This document shows, piece by piece, positions 57,820-64,000 of a stretch of 64,000 bases of DNA. The stretch's first letter is position 1, and each line of letters starts with the position of its first letter. Source of the stretch: Arthonia radiata (taxonomy: Eukaryota; Ascomycota; Arthoniomycetes; Arthoniales; Arthoniaceae); assembly GCA_002989075.1 (NCBI GenBank), contig PSQN01000012.1, positions 1,302,001 to 1,366,000 of the forward strand, in the 5' to 3' direction. The notes under the pieces are model-generated. The model was not told where the DNA came from and searched no databases. It worked only from the letters and a program-made list of their open reading frames with translations. A program made the translations under genes and the position numbers.

Positions 57820-58274
57820 GTAGTGTCGCACAGGTAAGCTGACGTGTGAAGGAGATGTTGAGGCGCGATGTAAGGATGTCTAGAGGTGATCTAAACGAGC
57901 AGCTGTGACGTCTCGTTTGTATATGCGATATCCGACCTGCACTTCGAGCATAGCCCCGGCGTTCTGTGTCGCTACGGTGCCTCCGCTCAACCATCTGTGC
58001 AGGGATGACGATTTCGGCGTTGTTTCTTTGAGATGTCTAAAGAACACATACTACTCTGTTGTATGAACAGGAGGAATACAAAGCCGCTCTGGCGTTCATC
58101 TGGAAGTTCTACAGCTCATGATCAATCACGAATGCTGCCAGTGAGGCCACTGTGTGATGGATCTGGCAGTATTTGTAGGAGCAGCGCGTGCCTCGTAATG
58201 TGCCGCTGCCGTCTAGCTTTGTCACTACATGATTTGTCGCGCTTGCTAATAGCGATTGCCGTTGATACGTGGCC
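57820..58274. other. Intergenic region between convergent genes
   Basis: About 450 bp; nothing recognised. Confidence 0.4.
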
Positions 58275-58755
58275 CTAGGCATGATCCCTCCTCCTCAGCA
58301 ACCTCCTTGCCGCATTCAAAAATCCAGGCCGAGCAACATCAACCCGACTGATATAGTCCTCGTCCTTCAAGTGCTGCCAGTCTTCCGCAAACCAAAGCGA
58401 ATATTCACCTCCCCAGCCCGTTGCAACAACCCTGATTGTATGTATAAGAAAATGCGCGTCAAGATCCGGGGCTCCGCGATTCGAGTATTCAGTATTGTAT
58501 CATCAATAGAATAGTGATGATCACGTGCTCAACCCAGCATATGTCCGGCTTCCAACCATCCCGAGCAATGTCCGCAAATCCGTCCTTGATCTTCTCGTTG
58601 ATGTTTTCTGTCGTGAAAGGGTGCAAGTATTGTTTTGACCATTTGTTATGCGCCACTGTGAGCGTGTGCTGGCCTGGGTCGACGAGTAGCGCGTAGGAGT
58701 ACTCCGGCGTGTTGCCGGGGCAGTGGATGTGAGGGTGGCGGTTTTCTTCTGCCAT
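58275..58755 (-). CDS. Small hypothetical protein
   Basis: The first exon (start 58755) encodes a well-formed N-terminus (HIHCPGNTPEYSYALLVDPG, then KWSKQYLHPFTTENINEKIKD). Read without splicing it stops at 58489 after a hydrophobic tail. Protein-like sequence lies downstream in another frame (VVATGWGGEYSLWFAEDW, then DYISRVDVARPGFL) to TAG at 58275. A model complement(58275..58471, 58557..58755) with an 85-bp intron (GTTGGA donor, GCGGAG acceptor) joins them in frame, 131 aa, but the splice sites are weak. The unspliced 88-aa product is the alternative. No known family. Confidence 0.4.
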
Positions 58756-59413
58756 CGTGAGTGTTGCTGATGACTATTCGTTTGAAAATAGCAGCAGCAA
58801 GTTGTGTGCGTGGCCGAGAGAGGTAGAAGATATCTTGGTGAAATGCTACCGTGGCTATAGATGTGACAGTCATGATGACCTTGATGACGGGCATGACCAG
58901 TCCTCTTGTCACTCGCTTCACTTCTCTGGGTGCAGAGCTCAGCTTATCAACTTTGTGCTCCATCCGTCCACGCACACGGCAAGATGTGAATGAGTTCTCT
59001 GATCATTTGGTTAGGACTGCGAACGATACTGGCTGCGCGCCCAGAACCTCCTCTACCATCTTATCGACGTCTCGTTCTACATGATGAGGTAATAAGTCCT
59101 GCTGACTTATCTAGTCCGACATCGATTGCCTAACGGGATTGCTGACCGCCCGTCTTTGTCCGCCCCAGTGCAGACCTTGGGCACAAGCGGGTTGATGACC
59201 ACACACGTGTCCTCGCCCTAGCAGCGACCTTGAGCTTCCTCGGCTCCTCACCGTTGGATACTCTGATTCCTTCAGGCTCCCATGTTGTTTGATCGGGCAC
59301 TTGCGCCTGATCCCGGCTTCTTGCGCAATTAAACACTTAATAGTCATATCAGCGACTAGGGTACATTGAACGCGTTCCTGTCCTCAGGGTAGTTTCGCAC
59401 TGCAAATTACCAT
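58756..59413. other. Intergenic region
   Basis: About 660 bp. I looked here for carrier or reductase domains that would extend the adenylation enzyme and found none. Confidence 0.45.
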
Positions 59414-61481
59414 TCATGTTCCAGCACCATAGCGTTCATACATAGCCTTGATGTCGGCATCATATGACGCGAACGTCTCTTTGCGGGCCACAGTGCCTTT
59501 ACCGGTCTCAGCGAAAGGCCGAGCGGTGTCAGAGAGTATGACCAGCTCTTTTGGGATCCGCGCAATCTCGGAGACGTGCTGATTCACATCCTGAACCGCG
59601 GCCCAGATATCCTCATAGAGCCTGATCTTTGAAGCAGCATCCTCGGCTGGTCGGATGATCACGAACGGCTTTGGCATGCCGCCTCCACCAACCAACGCAA
59701 CGTCGATGAGCGGACTCTCGTTGAGCTCTTCTTCAATCTTCGCTGCATATACTCCGTACCCGCTTGAGAGCTTGAGCAAGTCATCTGTCCGTCCAGCAAA
59801 TTTCCAGAGATCGTCTTTCTGGGCATGTTTGGCGAATAAGTCCTAAGGCCGCCAGGATTAGCTCGCGGTCCTTTCGAAGACATTACAGGGCTGGAACCTC
59901 TATTTTGTGGCTCGTCCAAAAGAGGTATCGAGGGGTTTGGTCAGAAGCATACCTTGGTAGGGAAGCGCTGAAGATCAGGGTAGACCTGGAAGATCTGCTG
60001 CCATCGCTCGCATCCGGGCTGGCGATGAAAGACCAGCTCGTAGAGATCAACCTCGCTCGAGTACCGCTCAAATCTGACTCCCATCTCCTCGGGAAACGTA
60101 AGCCAGTCCCACTCATCATCGCCACGGTCCACACGCAGATACCCGCCAGCTTCGGACGTTCCCATGCCCGGAACGACATTCATGTGCTGCGCAAGCTCGT
60201 CGCCCAATGCTTTGCGAAGCGGTGCGCCCGCATAGTAAAGATTTTGGAGCTAACCCAACGACAGATCAGCTGGTGACGCGCTCCCAGTGCTCGGAGGCCA
60301 TTGAACGTACCCTTCCAAGCTGCTTGTAGCTTTTCTCTGTTGATGCCAACTGTTCGACTATGGATGGCATCAGTAATGCACCACTTGCGTTGGCGTGTTC
60401 AATGACGTTGCCAATGACAGCAGCTTCTGGCGGCCCAAGCCGCGGAATGATGTACGTCGTGTCTAGGATCAACGGAAATTGTAAAGCTACAGTCATGCCA
60501 ACATACTAAGGATGCCGGATCATCAACGACACGACTTTAGGGAAGGGTCAAAGTACTCACATGGAACAGTGGGATGGCTGAAAGCCACCTGCCTCCTCGG
60601 AATCGCTCAATCGATCTCTTCACGCCGGGTTGCTATGTTTGAAGATCCTCAGCATCTACTCAGCGTGGCAGAAATATTTCAATACGCTTCACCATAGAAA
60701 CTCTATCAAGGAAGCCCGATCAACGTGCAGGAGTTGGGGAAAAGGGTACCTGAATGAGCTGGGCTGCGTCCATGGACGCCATCATCATGTTAGTATACCG
60801 AATTGGTTTGGGAAGCCCTGATTTACAATTAGCCAGTCATGTACGTCCGGATCCTGGCGCACATCAATACCTGTTGTCCCAGAAGTGTGAAAGACGATCC
60901 AGGGATCAAGCTTGGCCTGATCCCAGGTTTTGGAGTATGGAAATGGTGTTGTTTCACCAGGAGACATCCATTGCTCAAGCTCTGGCACTACCACTTCCCT
61001 GATGCCCAAGGCGTGGCAGTCAACGGTCAGGGATGTAGAGGGCGGATGAAGAAACGCTACGCAGTTTGTAGTCTTCAACAAATGCTCCTGCCCTTCTCGC
61101 AGGATAACCGGAGATGGGAGCAGAACCTGTACATCGCATGTCTCTTAGCTCGAGCAAGACACACAATACGTATCGAAAACACACCTGCTTTCCGGTCTTC
61201 GCGGCAGCCAAGGCAATGATGGGTATGCGTAAATCATTGGGACCTTGATATGCAAACGTCTCAAATGAGCTCATCCCTTGACCGAGTGTGTCTTGCAGCC
61301 ACCAGGACGCGTGATTGACGGCGTCAGCCAGGTATCCATAGCTAACCTCTTCGAAGCCTTCCGACAGTAAATCGTTATTACGGGGGCGAATCCCCCATAC
61401 CCTGTCTGGGTCGTTTTGCACAATCTGCTCAAGCATTGCTATGATCCAACGCTGACCCAGGGACACATTTCCGTTCGCCAT
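59414..61481 (-). CDS. Stand-alone adenylate-forming enzyme (NRPS-like A domain / acyl-CoA ligase family)
   Basis: Seven exons, complement(59414..59842, 59953..60249, 60311..60505, 60561..60632, 60751..60818, 60871..61126, 61185..61481), 537 aa; all junctions keep phase. ANL-superfamily motifs: TSGTTGLPKP rebuilt across an intron, LSAIPLFH, GTSEAGGYL, the AGRTDDLLKLSSGYGV hinge, and C-terminal TGKGTVARKE with the catalytic Lys. It activates a carboxylic acid as acyl-AMP. The sequence style (YQGPNDLRIPIIALAAAKTGKQ) is that of fungal NRPS-like carboxylate reductases, but those continue into carrier and reductase domains. Here the ORF ends at ERYGAGT and no such domains follow. So it is either a free ligase or a 3'-truncated reductase. 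It lies near a DMATS gene, which suggests secondary metabolism. Confidence 0.8.
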
Positions 61482-63339
61482 TGAGCGATCGATCTTTCTG
61501 GATGGTGATATTGATTTTGGTGCCTTGTGTAAGCCACCGCTTATTTTGTTGCGCGATGTCCGTATGATTTGCTCGGGACGAGCCGTTTACCTGCCGCGTT
61601 CGATTAGGACAAAAATGCCTTGCAGATGTCTGAGAACATCTGTTTCCATCCCGTCAATGTGGCGGAGCAGTTGCTACCCAAGCGGTGGAGCCGTACGGTA
61701 GCCACGAGGCAGCTGTTGTCGGTCGCAGATCACATCCCTCTGACGAGACATTACCATGTCTGGAACCATTGATGATCGTCCTACCATGAGCGGTAGATTC
61801 TACGCTTCACTCAACTCTTCGTGTCATTACCAATTTTAAGCTCCTGTCACGATTCGGCAGTTTACCATTACTAGAGCGAAGCGTCCATACGTCGCGCCGC
61901 TTCCTGGGAGACTGACCAATGGGTAACGCAGATGGAGCAGCTGAAAAGTACGTACTAGACCGCACCTCGCAGTTGCAGTTCGGACGTACGGCTAAGCATG
62001 GTTCAGCAGCCGCAATGAGTAGCTCCGTGCGAAGTGCAACGCATGCAAGAAGACGACTCAATGACAAACCATGCTCTCAATAGAGCGGTCAATGTACGTT
62101 TGACAAGGCAAAGACTGTACTAATTGGCCGGGATATTGCAGAGTTGTACCGTCGTGTACCTCTGGCGTCCACATCTGTCGGGGCTTACAAGGCGTGCACG
62201 GCTTATTATGATGGCATTCCGGAGTATTCTCCGTGCCAAGCCCTCATCTCCGAGCTTGCGCCCACGAAACCCCCAGATAGGTATAACGTGCACGGACAAT
62301 ATAAGTGGGCCGCCGAACGTATCAAAGTAGCCTCCCACCCTCCGCAGCCATTTCAAAGTTGAATTACTCACACATATCGATGCCATTTGGCACGCGCCAC
62401 CAAGCGCCACGGAATGCTCGTCCAACTGCGTGTCTGATGCGCCGTGTTCAGGCAGTGGCACCAGACCTCTGGTCCCCAGCTTACTCCCCAAAGAGTGTCA
62501 ACGGAAACGTCCTCATCCTTTTCTGCAGCACGGTTGCCCCTCTTCGATGCCCAGTTGCCGAAGAGGTGCCTGAGCGGCTTCATAGCCAGCAAACGGGGCG
62601 CAATGACCACTCTCTGATGAACCATCAGAGAAGCTGACCAGATGTCCCTGGCCCATCGTCAGCAAAGACGATTGCCTGCACGCACTCGACAAGAAATTCC
62701 ATGTCAGATCAGGGAACTCGTCATGCTTGAAGAATAAGATGAATCGAATCAAAGATTGGAGGACGCCGTTTTGAGTTGGATCCGTACCATATGCGGTATA
62801 GACGTGTCTGACTTAGACTGCTTACATGCCGCCGCAAATCAAGATGAAGAAACATCTTTCTTTATCTCCGTTGATGTATTCAGCTTCTACGATAGTAGGA
62901 ATCATAATATCAACGTAGGTATTCGATAGACATCACTAGTAAGTTAGTAGACTGGTAAAGCAGCTGAGGATTAAAGCGTATGTCCATGATCTGTTTGCTC
63001 CGAGCGTACCTGATCCGGATGTATGCTGCGACCGTCTTGAACATGAAGACGGTGTGAGCGGTGCCGGCTGCGTCGGCTGTGGGGCCGACAACCGTCAGAC
63101 TGTCCCACAGGAGCGAAAGAGGCCCTGTCGCGACTTTCACACATTGGACCAGCAGAGGTTGGCGCTGACCTCAATCCACGGTTATGACAGGCTTTGGACC
63201 CCATAAAGATGGTCCGTACTGTCTGGAAGGTCACAGAAAATGGTACGAAATACTACATCCACTACCATTGAGCAGAGCGCAACAACACCGCCATGAGCAT
63301 ACTCTCTCCCATGTAGGGTATAATGTGCAGTGCGTGTGG
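61482..63339. other. Intergenic region between adenylation enzyme and DMATS
   Basis: About 1.86 kb separating divergently transcribed genes. Several open frames of 60-123 codons (62120-62491, 62368-62625, 62513-62752, 62910-63140) have no domain or splice support. Likely a shared promoter region plus unrecognised sequence. Confidence 0.4.
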
Positions 63340-64000
63340 ATGTCGTCACGGTCGTTAACATCGTCCCTTAGACTCTCTGGCCAACACAGCCATGTCGTCC
63401 CAACGCTCGAAGTTTCTCCAAACACAGCCTCCAACCAAGCCCTCGAAGGAACCGAGAATTATGCAATCTCACGCTCAAGTCAGCTTTGTCGCGTTGTTAA
63501 TGACTCAAATGCAAGGTTTTGGTGGTTTCGAATCGGTCAGCCTCTTTCAGTGCTTCTTCAAGCCGCAGACTATGCGTCAGACGCTCAATCGTATCATCTC
63601 GCCTTCTTCGCTAATCACTGCATTCCGCTTCTTGGAAACGCTGGCAAGCAATGGGCAAGCTTCATGACAGACAATCACTGTCCCATCGAACTGAGCTGGG
63701 ATTGGGGTTGGAATGGCTCAACCCCGGCTATACGCTATTCTGTCGAACCCATTGCAGCTGATGCTGGATCTTCTGCGGATCCCTTGAATGAGCGAGCGGC
63801 TACAAATTTAATGGATGGCTTGCGCTCGGAGAATGTATTCAGCCACGGTGTGTTGTTCGAGCACTTTAGACAGCGGCTGACGATGGTCAATGCATCTGTA
63901 AGGACCCCTGGCAGCGGGCGAGGAACAGATCATATGTCGCAATGCTTTGCCGCATTCGATTTGGCAGGGACTTCTACTACCACAAAAGCCTACTTACTCC
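63340..64000 (+). CDS. DMATS-type aromatic prenyltransferase, 5' part (cut by window edge)
   Basis: One frame stays open from ATG at 63340 to the window end, 220 codons without a stop. It shows the N-terminal half of dimethylallyl-tryptophan-synthase-type enzymes: FWWFRIGQPLSVLLQAADY, HLAFFANHCIPLLG, the signature CPIELSWDWGW, then IRYSVEPI, ADPLNERAA, LFEHFRQRL and the start of the second repeat CFAAFDLAG...KAYLL. These soluble enzymes transfer a prenyl group from DMAPP to indoles or other aromatics. WDWGW matches the conserved (W/S)xWxW-type region; the Glu after I (IEL) is the likely aromatic-binding acid. A later ATG in another frame (63392) is a shadow. The rest of the gene is outside the window. 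Confidence 0.88.
   Translation, partial: MSSRSLTSSLRLSGQHSHVVPTLEVSPNTASNQALEGTENYAISRSSQLCRVVNDSNARFWWFRIGQPLSVLLQAADYASDAQSYHLAFFANHCIPLLGNAGKQWASFMTDNHCPIELSWDWGWNGSTPAIRYSVEPIAADAGSSADPLNERAATNLMDGLRSENVFSHGVLFEHFRQRLTMVNASVRTPGSGRGTDHMSQCFAAFDLAGTSTTTKAYLL

Noticed and set aside
1-64000. CRISPR arrays, rRNA, and tRNA genes
   Set aside because: No regularly spaced repeats or rRNA sequence were seen, and no tRNA could be recognised by eye; a tRNA scan was not possible here.

Overview
This is a filamentous ascomycete window, most likely a dothideomycete. Most multi-exon genes carry 47-62 bp GT-AG introns (a few reach 110-150 bp) with a CTNAC-like branch site. The protein set is typically fungal: Nma111, alternative oxidase, REV1, nucleolar FKBP, DUF3669, DUF7587, Yippee, a highly reducing PKS and a DMATS prenyltransferase. 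The class assignment is inference. All exon models were built by hand from splice signals and reading phase.

Layout. 0-7.2 kb: housekeeping genes (NMA111, a DUF3669 protein, AOX). 8-16.5 kb: two orphan or DUF7587-type genes, a transporter remnant, a secreted protein and a secreted Ser/Thr-rich protein with a Cys-rich C-terminus. 17.6-35.7 kb: a gene-poor accessory block dominated by broken genes. It holds an HR-PKS lacking most of its KS and carrying an in-frame stop, a frameshifted ankyrin-SPRY gene, a coiled-coil gene with a stop and a frameshift, and a further decayed gene. Three very small Lys-rich ORFs lie among them. 36.8-45.6 kb: a Yippee protein, a small secreted protein, an alpha/beta hydrolase, a tandem trio of paralogous small secreted proteins (one broken), and a secreted Thr/Ser/Gly-rich protein. 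46.4-57.8 kb: REV1, an RNA-ligase-like protein, a carboxylesterase and a nucleolar FKBP. 58.3-64 kb: a small orphan gene, a stand-alone adenylation enzyme and the 5' part of a DMATS-type prenyltransferase cut by the window edge.

How the parts may work together. The conserved blocks look like ordinary housekeeping DNA interrupted by accessory islands. The PKS island looks dead: several neighbours carry stops or one-base frameshifts, and three of the stops fit C-to-T change. The right edge may be the start of a live secondary-metabolite locus (adenylation enzyme plus prenyltransferase). The secreted trio at 41.2-44.0 kb shares an unusual gene structure, a five-codon first exon with a phase-0 intron inside the signal peptide, and is the best candidate for an undescribed effector-like family.
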